A stretch of 64,000 bases of DNA from Terramyces sp. JEL0728. Its lineage: Eukaryota > Chytridiomycota > Chytridiomycetes > Rhizophydiales > Terramycetaceae. A model generated the notes under the pieces. The model ran no database searches, was not told where the DNA came from, and saw only the letters and a program-made list of their open reading frames with translations. A program made the position numbers and the translations under genes. The DNA lies in NCBI GenBank assembly GCA_027603945.1, contig JADIIU010000064.1, positions 1-64,000 of the forward strand, written 5' to 3'. Positions within the stretch are counted from its first letter, which is position 1. Every line of letters starts with the position of its first letter. Below are positions 9,439-21,721 of this stretch, one piece after another.

Positions 9439-12400
9439 ATGGATTCGACGATTTATCAATCCATTTCAGTCCCATTTGAACACCCAGTTACTAGTTTAAG
9501 TATTTCGCCTCTCGGCACAGATGCGGTTCTGGCAGCAAAGAGAGGATTGTACATCATTGACCTTGAACAGCCATTCCTGCAACCAAAGATGTTTCAACAT
9601 GTATCAAAGTGGGATGTTGCCGATGTATATTGGAATCCTCATATAGTCAGATCCAACTGGATTGCATCCACTTCGAATCAAAAGGCATTGGTATGGAATA
9701 TAGAGAGATGCAATTCAGGAGCATCACCAGTGGAATTTGTATTAAACAAGCATTTACGGGCTATTTCAGATATACACTGGAGCCCTTTCTTTCCGGATCT
9801 GCTTGCGTCTTGTTCATATGATGCCTATGTTCATTTATGGGATTTAAGGAGTAAACCAGACAAACCTTCAAATTCATTTTGTGGATGGAACGGTAACTGC
9901 TTATATAACGCTAGCCGGAGCTTCGCAGGTTAAATTCAATCGTGTAAATGAATATATACTGGCTTCCTCGCATGATACCGATATAAGAATATGGGATACA
10001 AGAGTACTTTTAGCTAACAATAGAAAGGATCAGCCCCGGTGACTCTAATCACGGCACATATGACCAAAATATACGGGATTGACTGGAGTATTTCACAGGA
10101 GCATGAAATCTTGTCATGCAGCCAAGACAAACTGGTCAAAGTAACATTATCCTAATGCAGATTTGGCACACCAATCAATCGAGAACCTGCCAAGCTACAA
10201 TTGAGACCTCCAGTCCATGCTGGAGAGCCAGATATACAGTATCCCCCAACTAACGCTATAGCCTTTTGGAAACGGGATTGTAACCATGCCTCAAAGAAAA
10301 GACAACAATTTGTATCTGTGGAATAGAGACAACACACGAGCGCCTGTATATACATTTGCTGGGCATAAAGATGTCCCTACGGAATTTGTTTGGAGATACA
10401 ATAGAGATTCGGCTTTCAATCACGGTAATTGATTCGTAATGATAGCTTATCAAGATTTTCAGCTAGTCACCTGGTCAAAGGACATGCATTTACGACTATG
10501 GCCGATCAGTTCAGAGTTGACTAAAGCAGTGTCCCCGCAAAGAGCAGAAGATCATTTTGCTTTAGATTCAATTCAACTGGGCGAGAAGCTCGGAAAACCT
10601 CTATTTCAAACAAAAAGAATACACTCTGAACCTCAATTGTATATATCCGAACACGTAGACGCGAAATTGTCCCGGGCATCATTGTCGCCCAGTGGATATC
10701 CAGTATCTGATCAAGACTTTTCTACTCACATGATGCAGATCGAAAAAGAACTTGTTCAGGTATCATTAAAGTGTCCTGGGATCTACATTGACAAATCCAA
10801 TCTACGATCAAGCAGACAATGCACAATCAGGTTGGATAGATCACTGGATCCTTCCAAGTTGTCAGGAATTAAAGCGAGCCCAAATATATTGTTCCAAGTG
10901 GATGTCACTTATCCAGAAAGATATCCAGATGAAAGCCCAATTTTTGAATTGAAAAAGTCTTCAATGATCTCAATGATAAACCGTACGTATCTGAAAAACA
11001 AGATTCAGCAAATCGGAACCAGCTTCGCGGCTAAAAAGGTTCCGTGCATCAGCGAACTGGTAAACTATTTGTTGGGAAACACAAAGAATGAAATACCAAT
11101 GCCTTATGTTCAAGATGGCTCAGACGAAGAACAAGAAACGCCAATCAAGATGTCCACGACTCCTGAAGGATTGATTGATGCTGGACTAAGCACCTCTTCC
11201 TCAAGTGATGACGACGACGAATTGTTACCTCTAGGACCAAGAGTTAAACCAAAGAAGACTTTTGGGAAAACAAACAATAATGTTCCATTCCCAGTTTTGT
11301 GCGGTGCAAGGTTTTCTCCTTCTGGAGACTTGATTTATTTCTTTTCCCCAATACCCCATCCCTCATTATCTAAATTTTCTCAAGGTGGTATTACTCCAAA
11401 GCAGAGCGTCCAATCCGCTATTCAGCCCAAGAATTATCCATTGTATGAAAGCTATCGTAACTTTGTACTGTCAAAGTATCCAAGGATGTTTATCAGCAAC
11501 AGCATGTCCAACTATGATGGGCAAACCCAAATCGACCTTAAAATTAAAGAAGAAAAGCTCAAAGACCGCAAACTGGACTATTGGTTGGATGATGAAGATA
11601 TTGAAGACGAACGGCCAGCAGTATTTTCGAGGTCAAAGGTACAATCGCATTAATTCTAGCTGTCTCTGATTCAGCCGCAAAATGAAAACCCTACTGATTT
11701 TCTAGCAAGATTGTACAAGTATATTAAGCTCTCAAAACCTGCGCAGATAATTCCTGTTGAAGGACGAAGACCTTCGATCCCAGACAAACTTCAAAGACTG
11801 TCTTCGCTTGTTATACCTCAAAATGCCAATATCCCAGACTCTACAGTTTCAGCAATGCCAGATGGATCACATAGTATACCTATCCAGAGAAGTAATTCGG
11901 TGGGTGAGCTCTCAATTAGCAAGTCTATCAAGCAATCCTATGATCCTGACAACGATGCTCTTGGAATACCTTTCATGGAAAATAGCAATCTGCCAATCAA
12001 CGGAGACTATGACATGGTTCGGCAGTCGTTTGATCTTGAACCTCCAGAGCACATCCTGAATATGATATCAAATAACACGCAGAAAAAACACAAGAGGATT
12101 GTGTCAGATACACTTGCAATTGACAACAGATTACAAAATTCAAATTCCTCGTTTCACAAAGACTTGCCGCTGTCTGACCTGTCCATTAGTTTGCAATCGG
12201 AAGAGCATGTCGGGTACGGAACAATTGTATACGTCCGCAAGATGGAGCATTTGCAGCCAATTAGCCAATATCTAGCAAAACATTATATGCAAGTTATTTT
12301 AATTGTAGATTGAAGAGCGTTGACAAGAAATCTATATCTAAACACAACAAGCAAATATCAAGAGATTACCGACGTCCCGATTTAGTGCAGATATGGAATA

Positions 12401-13240
12401 CTGTTGACATAATATTGGAGTTTGTGAATTTTGAACTCGGGTTATCCAAGCAAGAAGAATTAATCCTGAGCCAAATGTAAATCTCTTTAATTTTAGTCTA
12501 GCGTATCTCGATAAAATTGGTGATTTTCAAACAATCTCAATGATCCTATCACTATTTGGTACTTCGGTAATCGATTGCTTACTCTAGTTTAATTCAGAGT
12601 TGATCAAGCAGGAATTCATACCTGCCACCAAATCAATGCGAGTAAATTCATTTACATCTTCTCTGGCACTGGCTACCAAACCATCGCAGCTCTCCAAAGT
12701 CATAATAGAGTATCCCCAGGAGAGAAAGTCAAAGCTGGCCCTTTCGATGCATCGACCACTCTCTATTCTTAACGAAACAGCAAAATCAAATTCTCGATTT
12801 ACCCTCACGAAATCCCACGCTGCAAAATCTAAACCAGCAGCAGTTTACAAGAAATTATTGCCAGATGCAATATTTGCCAAATACAGCAATCATATTCAAA
12901 GCTATGCGAATTATTTGTATAATTTGGGATTATTTGAACAACGAACTCAACTTTTGGTCACAACAAAAACGTTTGGAAATGAACGCGGTGATCAAATAAG
13001 TAAACTGTGATTAATCAAGATATCTCTCTAGCATGCAACTGCGGATCTGATAACATCAACTGCCTTACTTGCACAAGAAAGAAATTCGCGCGATGTGTGG
13101 TTTGCAGACTACCTTGCAAAGGCATATCCACTTTCTGCTTTGTCTGTAAGCATGGCGGTCATGCAAAGTGTCTGCTAAAATGGTTCACCAGCAACGAGGA
13201 ATGTCCAACAGGCTGTACTTGCACTTGTAAAAATTATTAA
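9439..13240 (+). CDS. WDR59: WD-repeat protein WDR59/Mtc5, SEACAT (GATOR2) subunit
   Basis: Eleven exons and ten introns of 20-23 nt (9893-9914, 10004-10023, 10141-10160, 10239-10261, 10425-10445, 11639-11659, 12289-12308, 12477-12496, 12567-12587, 13000-13019) give 1197 residues. N-terminal WD40 repeats cover about residues 1-330 (VHLWDLRSK, IRIWDTR, LVTWSKDMHLRLWP). An RWD domain follows near 400-500 (YPERYPDESPIFEL). The C-terminal 80 residues form the Cys/His-rich zinc-binding module seen in WDR59 (CNCGSDNINCLTC, RCVVCRLP, HGGHAKCLLKWF). WDR59/Mtc5 is part of the SEACAT/GATOR2 complex that signals amino-acid sufficiency to TORC1 at the vacuole. Intron 12289-12308 needs a GC donor to keep the frame. 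Confidence 0.9.
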
Positions 13241-13242
13241 AA

Positions 13243-13746
13243 CTATTTATTAGCTTCTTTAGTTTTAGCAGCCTTCATTTCTTCATTCAGTTTTTGCAAC
13301 ACAATCTCATGCTCGCTCAATACTCCAGTTGTATTCTCTGGCGGTTGGGCAATAGTCCCATCTTCGTTTAATCTTCCGGTAGCTTTCAGAGCCGCCATTT
13401 CCGCTGAAGACAGAAATCTTCCACCTGGTCCTCTGGGCCGTCTCATGGCATGTTTATGTCTTGATTCATGTATATAACCCTTTTTAAAACAAAAATACTT
13501 TTTGGTTCAGCTTGGTTTGATGCGCATGTTCCCACCTTGCTCTGGCTTCTCTGCGTCGAAGTATACGATGATATTGTCTAGCATTTACGTACAGCGGTTC
13601 ATCAGTTGCAGTTGGAAGTAACATTTGCGAACTATTTATTGGTTGTTGGGCGAGCTTCGTTAGTCATGTTATACCATCGTTGGGTATTGAGGGTACATTT
13701 GCTGTAGTTGCTGAAAGTCTGTCTGTGCTTGCTGTTGTTGGTCCAT
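13243..13746 (-). CDS. HAP2: CCAAT-binding factor subunit NF-YA/HAP2
   Basis: Three exons, with introns at 13655-13674 (20 nt) and 13480-13498 (19 nt), give 154 residues. The conserved core is complete once spliced: the subunit-association helix EPLYVNARQYHRILRRREAR, a linker, and the DNA-binding segment ending in YIHESRHKHAMRRPRGPGGRF. These helices bind the NF-YB/NF-YC dimer and the CCAAT box. The N-terminus is Gln-rich, as usual for transactivating regions of the family. Its stop codon lies only 2 bp from the WDR59 stop on the other strand. The second intron interrupts the core between NQK and GYIHESRH, and the join restores the family pattern. Confidence 0.93.
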
Positions 13747-14019
13747 TTCTGTAAAATTGTTAAACTTTTTTTTGGACAAAATTAAGGAAATGTAGTTATA
13801 AGTTTAGGATCTAAGAAGTCTAATAATGAAATTGTAGTGGAGCGAGGATTATTGGTAAGCTTAATTTAAAATAATTCACGACACTTGATCGTATATTTGG
13901 CTTGTGTTCTCTGATGATCTTCAGAATCCTGAAAACTACCTGCATAAGCTGACAAAGTCTTTCTGTTATGCACAGCAGGTAATGTGGATGTCCAAACCAA
14001 AAAAGTCGGACAGAATCTA

Positions 14020-14841
14020 ATGAATTTCTACTCTGGAGTATCCACATTATTCTTTATCCCTGTAATTACACTAATATCAAACGTCAAATTCAACAAAGGA
14101 GGATTTTACCTCATGCAGCAGCCCATCACAAGAGCTCAGATAACCGGAATGATCACAGCAGTCACAAAGTCATCAAATAGAACAGTTATTGGGGTAGATG
14201 ACGGCACTGGAACAATGATTTGTGTATATTGGCTCAACAACGACGACCCTACGTTTAAGTTAGGTGATATGATACAAGTAATCGGAAAGCTTACCTATTT
14301 CCGCGAGCAAATACAAATATCTATTGAGAACTACAAATTCGTGGGGTTCAATGATGAATTATTGCATTCGTTGCGGGCTGCAGAGTTACTAGAGATTTAT
14401 TCAAAGCCAGTTAAAGTGATGGATTTAATCGCTGCTAGCTTGCAAGAACCAGATGACGATTTGAGGATAATCCGGGATTGGATAAAAACACAGCACTCAT
14501 TTGAATTCCACAAGTTGCTTGAAGATGATTCGTGGGGGATGTCTATTGCTACAAAACGAAAGCATGTCAAAGTCCTGCAAGAAGAAGGGTTTATATTCCT
14601 GTCGAATGAAGATAAGGATGAATTCACCCTGGTTGATGTTTCGAATCTGGGAAAGAACATTGTGGAGATTGCGCAAAGGGAGACGATGAAAACTGGAAGC
14701 GTTGGGTTCGACTTGATAAAATTCTACCTTCAGCCTGAATACAAGAGTGTGGGGTTCAAACAGATTAGCGTGATCATCGATGAACTGGTGCGGAATGACC
14801 AAATTATTCAAATATCCCAGAATAAATACAAGGTATTTTAA
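14020..14841 (+). CDS. STN1: CST complex subunit STN1 (telomere capping)
   Basis: A single-exon gene of 273 residues from ATG 14020. It has an OB-fold near residues 20-125: the strand ARAQITGMITAV-like segment (ITRAQITGMITAVTKSS), the motif VIGVDDGTGTMICVYW and the strand KLGDMIQVIGKLTYFREQI. The helix ending LLEIYSKPV follows, as in STN1. The C-terminal third looks like a winged helix (FDLIKFYLQPEY, ISVIIDELVRNDQIIQ). The VDDGTG pattern and the leading LFF...GFYLMQQPI segment fit STN1 better than its paralogue RPA32. STN1 acts with CTC1/Cdc13 and TEN1 in telomere capping and lagging-strand fill-in. It is about 100 residues shorter than human STN1, with one clear winged helix rather than two. 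RPA32 is the main alternative. Confidence 0.75.
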   Translation: MNFYSGVSTLFFIPVITLISNVKFNKGGFYLMQQPITRAQITGMITAVTKSSNRTVIGVDDGTGTMICVYWLNNDDPTFKLGDMIQVIGKLTYFREQIQISIENYKFVGFNDELLHSLRAAELLEIYSKPVKVMDLIAASLQEPDDDLRIIRDWIKTQHSFEFHKLLEDDSWGMSIATKRKHVKVLQEEGFIFLSNEDKDEFTLVDVSNLGKNIVEIAQRETMKTGSVGFDLIKFYLQPEYKSVGFKQISVIIDELVRNDQIIQISQNKYKVF

Positions 14842-14865
14842 ATTTATGTTATTTATTAGTCCGTA

Positions 14866-17800
14866 TTAAGGTATTGGGTTCACCATTAATCTTGGGGCAA
14901 TGTTCATCGCCATTAATTCTTGGAACAACAATTTGCATGCATATGGAATGTGGATTTGTGAAATTTGAGTCTTGTTTTTACAAGCTCTGCATTCAAACGC
15001 AGACTTTTTCAGGTGGGCTACTGCCATCAAACCACACAAATCACAAACATGGACACGGTAAGCATCAGAAGCATCAAACAAACGTTCCTACTATTAGAAG
15101 CAATTACTTTTAGGAAATTGGCTGCCCCGTGGGAAATCATACAATCACGTTCCATCTCCCCGAAACGAAGACCACCATCTCTGGATCTACCTTCAACCGG
15201 CTGTCTGGTTAAAATTTGTACAGGCCCCCTAGCACGACTATTGTTAATCACACTCACCTATGTATTTTATCGTCTACCATATGTTTAAGACGCTGATAAT
15301 ATGTAGGACCAGTATAGATTTGTGCATTAAGTTTACGACCAGTATGGCCGTTGTAAAGAACCTCAAATCCACGTCGCTGATATCCTTGGGCTGCTAGTGC
15401 CTGCGAAATCGCTTCGACTGTAACATCGGTGAAAGGGGTTGCGTCACCTTCACTGCCAGTAAATGTAGACACTTTGGACAAGAGACACTCGACCAAGTGA
15501 CCGATTGTCATACGAGATGGAATGGCGTGGGGGTTGATGACCAAATCAGGGGTAATACCATCTGCGGTAAATGGCATATCTTCTGTTCGATAGGTGATAC
15601 CAACAGTACCCTTTTGGCCGTGACGAGATGCAAATTTGTCGCCCATTTGTGGGATACGGATACTCCTAATACGCACTTTGACGAATTTGAAACCATCTTG
15701 GTTGGTGGTAACCATAACATTGTCAACAATCCCATTTTCTGTAGACTTGAGAGGAGTAGAGGCATCTCTCTTTGTGTGATTAACCGTTCTCTGTCCTAGC
15801 TCGACAGAGTTTTCCGGAATAGGCACAGTTTTACCAATAATAATATCAATATCCTCACCAGATACACGAACGCCAGGAGCAATCAATCCATCATCTTCGA
15901 GTTTGTCGTACGAGCCATGCTTCATTCTCAGAGTGGTATCACGGGTTGGCTTTTCAATACATTCGCTTTCCAACATACCACTCTTCTTTTCTTGATCCAT
16001 ATAAACTCTATAGTACAGTGACCTAAACAAACCTCTATCGATTGAAGACTGGTTCATAATCAAAGAATCTTCTTGGTTATATCCGGTGTAACAAGCAATC
16101 GCCACGACAACGTTTTGGCCGGCTGGTAATTCGCCGAAATTCATATATTTCATGGCTTGTGTGGTGGCGAGTGGTTTTTGGGGATAAAAGAGAATGTTGC
16201 CCATAGTATCCATACGCATTTGGAAGTTTGTGAGGAAAATCCCCATAGCTTGCTTACCCATCGCAGATTGATAGACGTTACGCGGAGATTGGTTGTGATC
16301 AGGGAACGGAATAATGCTAGCGCAAATACCTAGAATCATACTAGGGTGGATTTCACAGTGAGTATAGTTGCGTGCATAGACAGCAGACTTTAATCGCTGA
16401 TGTGCTTCCTGCTGTTGAACATTTTGGCCTTGAACTGCAAGTCTGGCATCCATCAAATCTTCTGGGGTCATGACAATCATAATTGTTTCTTCTTCTTCTG
16501 TGTCGATATATTCGACAATTCCGTTAGCCAACAAGTCACTCCACGTCATTTCTTTTTGGGTTAAAGCCTCAACAATTGGTTTTGTCAAGAGTAATCTTTG
16601 TTCCGGAGACACAATAAACAAAGATCGGCAAATTCTGCCAGGATCAGTGTAGATGCGCAATTCCTTGTCTCTAACGTCATGGACTACAGAGACTTCAGGA
16701 GAGATATCCAGTGATCTACGAAGGGTGCGCAAGTTATTTACCAGCTCGTCTGGATAACGGTGGACACCAACCCAAGCACCATTCAAGAAAACTTTAGTTG
16801 CCGATGGAATTTGCCCAGGATTGATATCTTCCAACGATTCCATGGTCCATTCATCCAAGAATTCAAGAACTGGCCTGGATGCAGAGCCGACTGTAATGTA
16901 AGCCATCAAAGACAAGTTCTTTACCAGCCCACAAGCTTGGCCTTCAGGGGTTTCTGCAGGGCATACCATTCCCCAATGAGTGTTGTGCAATTGACGAGGT
17001 TTAGCTAATTTTCCATCTCTTCCGATTGGAGTATTCAAACGACGCAAGTGAGATAGCGTAGAGGCAAATGTGTACCTGTTCAACACTTGCGAAACACCAG
17101 CTCTAGCCTGCATAAACTTCTTTTGGTCTCCCCAATTTCCGGTGGCTAACGAATATTTCAGTCCGTTTGTAATGATTCCAGACTTTACTGCCAAGCTAAG
17201 GTTGAATTCTTTTCCCATCTCCATCGATTTTTGAACATATTTACTGATATCTTTTGTTAATTTCTTGAAAAGCATTCTAAATAGACCTCCAAGTAACGGC
17301 CCGGCTAAATCCAATCTTTTCTTTCCAAAGTGATCACGGTCATCAGTTTCTCTTCTATCGAGTGCAGCTAAGAGCAATCTGTGAATCATATATCCAAAGA
17401 AAAACGCCTTTCTATTTTCCGTGTGTGGTTTGGTGCCAACGTGTGGCAGCATTTCCTTTTGCAAGATGTCCGCTGCGAGCTTTACACGACGTTCCTTTGT
17501 AACACCGACTGTGGTTCCTCTTTTACCAATGAAATCCAATGCAACTTCTTCCCCTTGAATGACGAACGCCTCTTCGATACACGGTTTGAGCATATTCAAC
17601 ATTTCAAAGTCGTTGAAATCATAGCAGATGTGATCAAGGATATCCCTATCAGCGACAATGCCCAAGGCTCTGAAAACTATAACAACTGGAATATCCACCT
17701 TGATATATGGTAGTGATGTTCTTATTACTTGTCCAGATCCAGATTTCTCGCCTTGAATTAAATGTGAATTACCCGATTTAGACGCCATCAATTTAATGAA

Positions 17801-18626
17801 AAGGGGAGAAGCTAGTTTAGACCCTCTTTCCATCTGACTTCTAATTTCACAAGAGAAAGAGAATGCCGAACTGTCAGACTTTTGAAAGACGTACACATGG
17901 TTGGACGACATTCTTTCTTGGGCAATCAGCACCTTTTCTGACCCATTGATGACAAAATACCCTCCCTTGCTATTATTTAAATATTACTTGGTCGTAAGGA
18001 CATTCTCCAACATGTTCCAGTTCTGAATCATCCAGTCCACTCAGCATACAAAAAGTAGATCGAAGCATGATTGGCACTTTACCAATGAAAATTTTTTGAT
18101 ATTCCAAATCTGATTCTTCAACTTCCCAAACCATATCTTGCAGATTTGTAGCATCGGCATTCGATGGATGGTTTGGGTCTGCCACCCTGATTTCCTTTTT
18201 CATATCAACATATAATGGTGCAGAATAAGTCAAATTTCGCAATCTACATCAACCAACGATTACCTCGCCTCGTGCGGCGATAGCTGCTGTGTACTACCGT
18301 CACTTTCAGTCATCATTGCCCTTGAGAGATAAATCTGTCCAAACATGATCGTAAATTGTTTCTAAATAAGAAAAATTTAGTACAGTAACATCATCTTCCA
18401 ATCCAGAGTACTGTGCATTTGTTTGATGGATGATTCTCGAGTCATCATCTACAATTTCTTGCATCGTATTGTTTACAAACTCGTCAAAAGATTCAATTTG
18501 TTGCCCAACAAGAGATTTTTCGTCAAAAAACGATGTGATGACGGCCCAGCAATCGACTTGGGTGACTTCTCCAATGTCTTGTTCGTTCTCTTTCGTTAAT
18601 TAGTAATTGCCAAACTCGAAATCCAT
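14866..18626 (-). CDS. RPB2: RNA polymerase II second-largest subunit
   Basis: Seven exons and six introns (18590-18610, 18362-18383, 18244-18263, 17966-17987, 15238-15257, 15088-15107; 20-22 nt) give 1211 residues, close to the 1224 of yeast Rpb2. The large fifth exon carries the lobe, fork and hybrid-binding regions: [40 protein letters not shown] (Mg-binding region) and KGTVGITYR. The C-terminal zinc site is CDLCG...CRACKNK. Every splice restores the highly conserved sequence, which makes this gene the best internal proof of the ultrashort introns. The first intron requires a GC donor; the N-terminal 5 residues are therefore less certain. It starts 77 bp from the kinase gene on the other strand, implying a shared bidirectional promoter. 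Confidence 0.97.
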
Positions 18627-18703
18627 AGTTTGCGATTGGAGATTTTAGTTTTTGAAACTTTTTTTCTTGATCTTTTCGAGCTTTAACTTTTTCCATTTTT
18701 GCA

Positions 18704-20725
18704 ATGAACGATTATTCGCTGTATGAGCGCATTGGAAAAGGTTCATATGGCCAGGTATTTCGAGGGTAAGCGTTGAATAACGACAGGGTAAATAATTCCA
18801 CCGGACAAATCGTTGCCATAAAAGTTGTTGATATGGATAATGACGAAGAAGATATAGCAACAGTAAGGAGAGAAATTGCAATATTGTCGACGTGTGATTC
18901 TCCGCTGGTAACCAGATACCACACATCTGTACTTATCGGAACAAAATTGTGGATAGTAATGGATTTTGCAGAAGGTGGCTCAATACGGCACTTGTTGAAA
19001 TCAGGATTAATACCAGAAAACGCAATTGCAGTAATTACGCAGCAGACGACACAAGCATTAGTATATCTACACAAGACTGCAGGGATTATTCACCGTGATA
19101 TCAAAGGTAATTTTACATTTTTATCTCAGCTGCAAATATCTTGTTGCATAGCAATGGAACAGTACAGCTGTGCGATTTTGGAGTTGCTGGACAGCTTACT
19201 ATGAACTCAAAGAGACACTCTTTTGTCGGAACCCCATATTGGATGGCTCCAGAAGTATCGATTGTCTAATTTCAGGTTATACAGAAATCAAACTATGGCT
19301 ACAAGGCCGATATTTGGTCACTGGGCATTACCGTGATTGAAATGGCGACCGGGAACCCTCCATTCGCCGATCAGGATATTAGAAACGCATTGTTTCTGAT
19401 TCCAAGGAGTCGTCCCCCTAAATTATCGGGAAATTTTTCAACTCTTATTAAAGATTTCATCAGCATATGTCTGAAAGAAGATCCTGATGATGTAATTCTT
19501 ACTTATTTAGCGTCCAACAACTGAAGAGCTTTTAAAGGCAAAATTTCTCAAGCTTGCCTCAAGTGATGGTTCTAAAGTCTTGCAAAAATTGTTGAAGAGA
19601 CATGCAATTTGGTTAAATGAGCAAGCGAATCTGTCAGATACCAGTTCCAATAGCCCAAATGAAATAGACGGGACATTTGATTCTTGGGATTTTACCACAA
19701 TTAAAGGAGCAAAATCCTCGAGAATTTTTAGCCAGGATGTCGATAGATTATATTTAAATACCAGCCAAAATGATCTAAGCCAACAATCACTGTTTAGTGA
19801 TCAAATGGACCAGTATTTAGAACGACAGCGAACTGCAAAATCTATAACAGAGTCGATTGAAACAGAAACCCCAACTCCTACTCCTTCTCACCCTAATCTG
19901 CCTTATAAATCAGTCCAAGATGAACCACCTGCTGCAGAAGTTACAAGTCAGAGTAATATCCGCTTGTTGCATAGTAAACGAAAAAAGACAACTCAAACTA
20001 CTTCTAGTGAACAAAACGGTGCCTGGCAGGGACCTCCTGGCTGGTCAATCGGGATTCCTCTCTCAAAAGATCCCGTGAAAGGAGTTAAAGAAAGCCCCTT
20101 TGATTATGGAAACGGACTTCAACATAAAGACATAAAGAAGGACCCATTCAATTTCAAGGGCAATGAGTTGGAAAACCTGAATACAAAACACACTCCCTTT
20201 GATTTCAAGGGTGGAGCAATGATGAAAACTGGAAAAGAGCAAATCGACGACCTCAAAACACCAAAAGAGTCTCCATTCGATTTCAAGAATGACGGATTAG
20301 ATCAATTAAACCCAACAAGCCATTTAGGAATAAATATTGATAATGCTGGATCGAAATTTTCAGGACCAGATAAATCTCACCGGAGAGTTGACTCCAGATC
20401 TATTTTTGAAAGCACGCAAAAGCAAGAACAACCTCATAGCCACGTACGTTCAGATTCAACTACAATCAATCCTCGCACCTCTTCAAAAGGTTTTGAAACG
20501 CCTAAGCAAAACAATTACATTCGATCAAGGTTAAGTTCTGAAACGCCAACCGTTGGCTACACTCCTCCTCGGTTAACTTCTCAAACTAGGCAAACAGAAA
20601 GCATAAAATCAGCTCCTTCTCCCAAACCGATTATTAATATCCGTTCGCCAAACAAAGTCTATCAATCTATCCAGGAAACTCTGTCTTTGATCGATAGCCT
20701 TGAAAAATTATACGCTTCAATGTAA
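18704..20725 (+). CDS. STE20-family (GCK/Sps1-like) Ser/Thr kinase
   Basis: Five exons, with introns at 18766-18786, 19107-19129, 19255-19275 and 19492-19510 (21, 23, 21 and 19 nt), give 645 residues. The N-terminal kinase domain (about 1-255) shows the Gly loop [18 protein letters not shown] lysine, catalytic HRDIKAANILL, DFG and the STE20 signature [10 protein letters not shown]. It resembles the GCK group (Sps1, Kic1/Nak1, MST) that acts upstream of MAPK or NDR kinases in polarity and morphogenesis. The long Ser/Thr-rich tail contains four copies of a PFDFK-type motif between 20085 and 20290 and ends in a short coiled segment ([16 protein letters not shown]). Substrates are not predictable. 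Confidence 0.9.
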
Positions 20726-21329
20726 ATAAATAATATATTACTTTCCTGGAATTGTCTGAATGATTTTGGTGCTTTTGAGTAAATGGCTCGGAGGCTACAG
20801 ATCAGATTATCTCACTCTTAATCAATGTAGTTGCGAAACTTGCTTTAATTTGGGAAAACGGCATTTTAAACCAGATTGACCCTGCATTCAATATTTTTGT
20901 AGCCATTGTTGCAGTCAAGTGAGCAAGGCTATCCTAATAGAATTGTTTAATCTCCCAAGTATTAAATTAAACGGTCTCTTATTCCCTCCTTTGTAATATT
21001 ATTTTAGAAGGCGGTGTGGTACGCATCTTACCGTTAGCCACCACTTTTCCTAAAAGAGACATAATCCGTTTGTGTGACTAATCATATAAATTCCAAACAC
21101 TAATAGTATTCAAAATACACTCAATTGCCCTCATATGCAATGTCCAGTTTACTTGGCGGATCCTGCACAAAAAATTGACCCAAAAACCAATACCGAATGC
21201 AAACTGCGAATCCAACATTGTACCATTATGCGGTGAATCATTGCAGCCGTACTCAGGAACTGAATGGAGTAATTAAAGGGAACTTTGTATAAATTGCAGT
21301 GTTTCTATCAGCAAATAACAAAGACTAGA
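20726..21329. other. Intergenic spacer, nothing recognised
   Basis: About 600 bp between the kinase stop and the secreted-protein ATG. No open frame with domain content, tRNA or repeat is visible. It is one of the longest gene-free stretches in the window and probably contains the promoter of the downstream secreted-protein gene. Confidence 0.5.
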
Positions 21330-21677
21330 ATGAAGATGAACTTGCAGACTATTATTGCCATGATGACCATTGGAGAAGTCGGTGCGTGGACTCTTACTAT
21401 TTTCAACCAAGAAAACTACCAAGGCAACCATTTGCAATACCATAGCAACACCGAAGCTAGAGGTTGCTACAGCTGGGGTACTTACTCAAACATGAATGAT
21501 AAAATTCATTCATTCAAGTGGGATGGAGATGCTTTGACTTGTCTTAAGTTCTATGCAGATGCAGAATGCCGTGGGGAAATCGTCGGTAAATTCGTCGATG
21601 ACACCGTCAGACCTTCAGTTACACATAACGGCCAAAGAATGTCCAGTGCTTTCGTAGATGGACGTTTAGGATGCTAA
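21330..21677 (+). CDS. Small secreted four-cysteine protein
   Basis: A 115-residue product. A signal peptide is clear (residues 1-19, hydrophobic LQTIIAMMTIGEVGA, cleavage likely after GA). The mature protein of about 96 residues contains four cysteines and many aromatic residues and glycines: WTLTIFNQENYQGNHLQYH, CYSWGTYSNMNDKIHSFKWD. The strand pattern FxxxNYQGxxLQY...INDKIxSFKW recalls beta/gamma-crystallin-like or small fungal effector and killer-type beta folds, but I cannot assign a family. An upstream in-frame extension begins with a non-ATG codon and is not used. Secretion is well supported; function is unknown. Confidence 0.75.
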   Translation: MKMNLQTIIAMMTIGEVGAWTLTIFNQENYQGNHLQYHSNTEARGCYSWGTYSNMNDKIHSFKWDGDALTCLKFYADAECRGEIVGKFVDDTVRPSVTHNGQRMSSAFVDGRLGC

Positions 21678-21721
21678 TCTCACAAAATAAATTGATTTCA
21701 TCTAAATTATTTCTAAATTCT

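Noticed and set aside
14020..14841. RPA32 rather than STN1
   Set aside because: The VDDGTG motif, the LFF…GFYLMQQPI lead-in and the LLEIYSKPV helix fit STN1 better, and the RPA32 N-terminal phosphorylation region is absent. Not fully excluded.
15497..17713. Several long open frames on the plus strand across RPB2
   Set aside because: They are antisense to the highly conserved RPB2 coding sequence and have no domain content.
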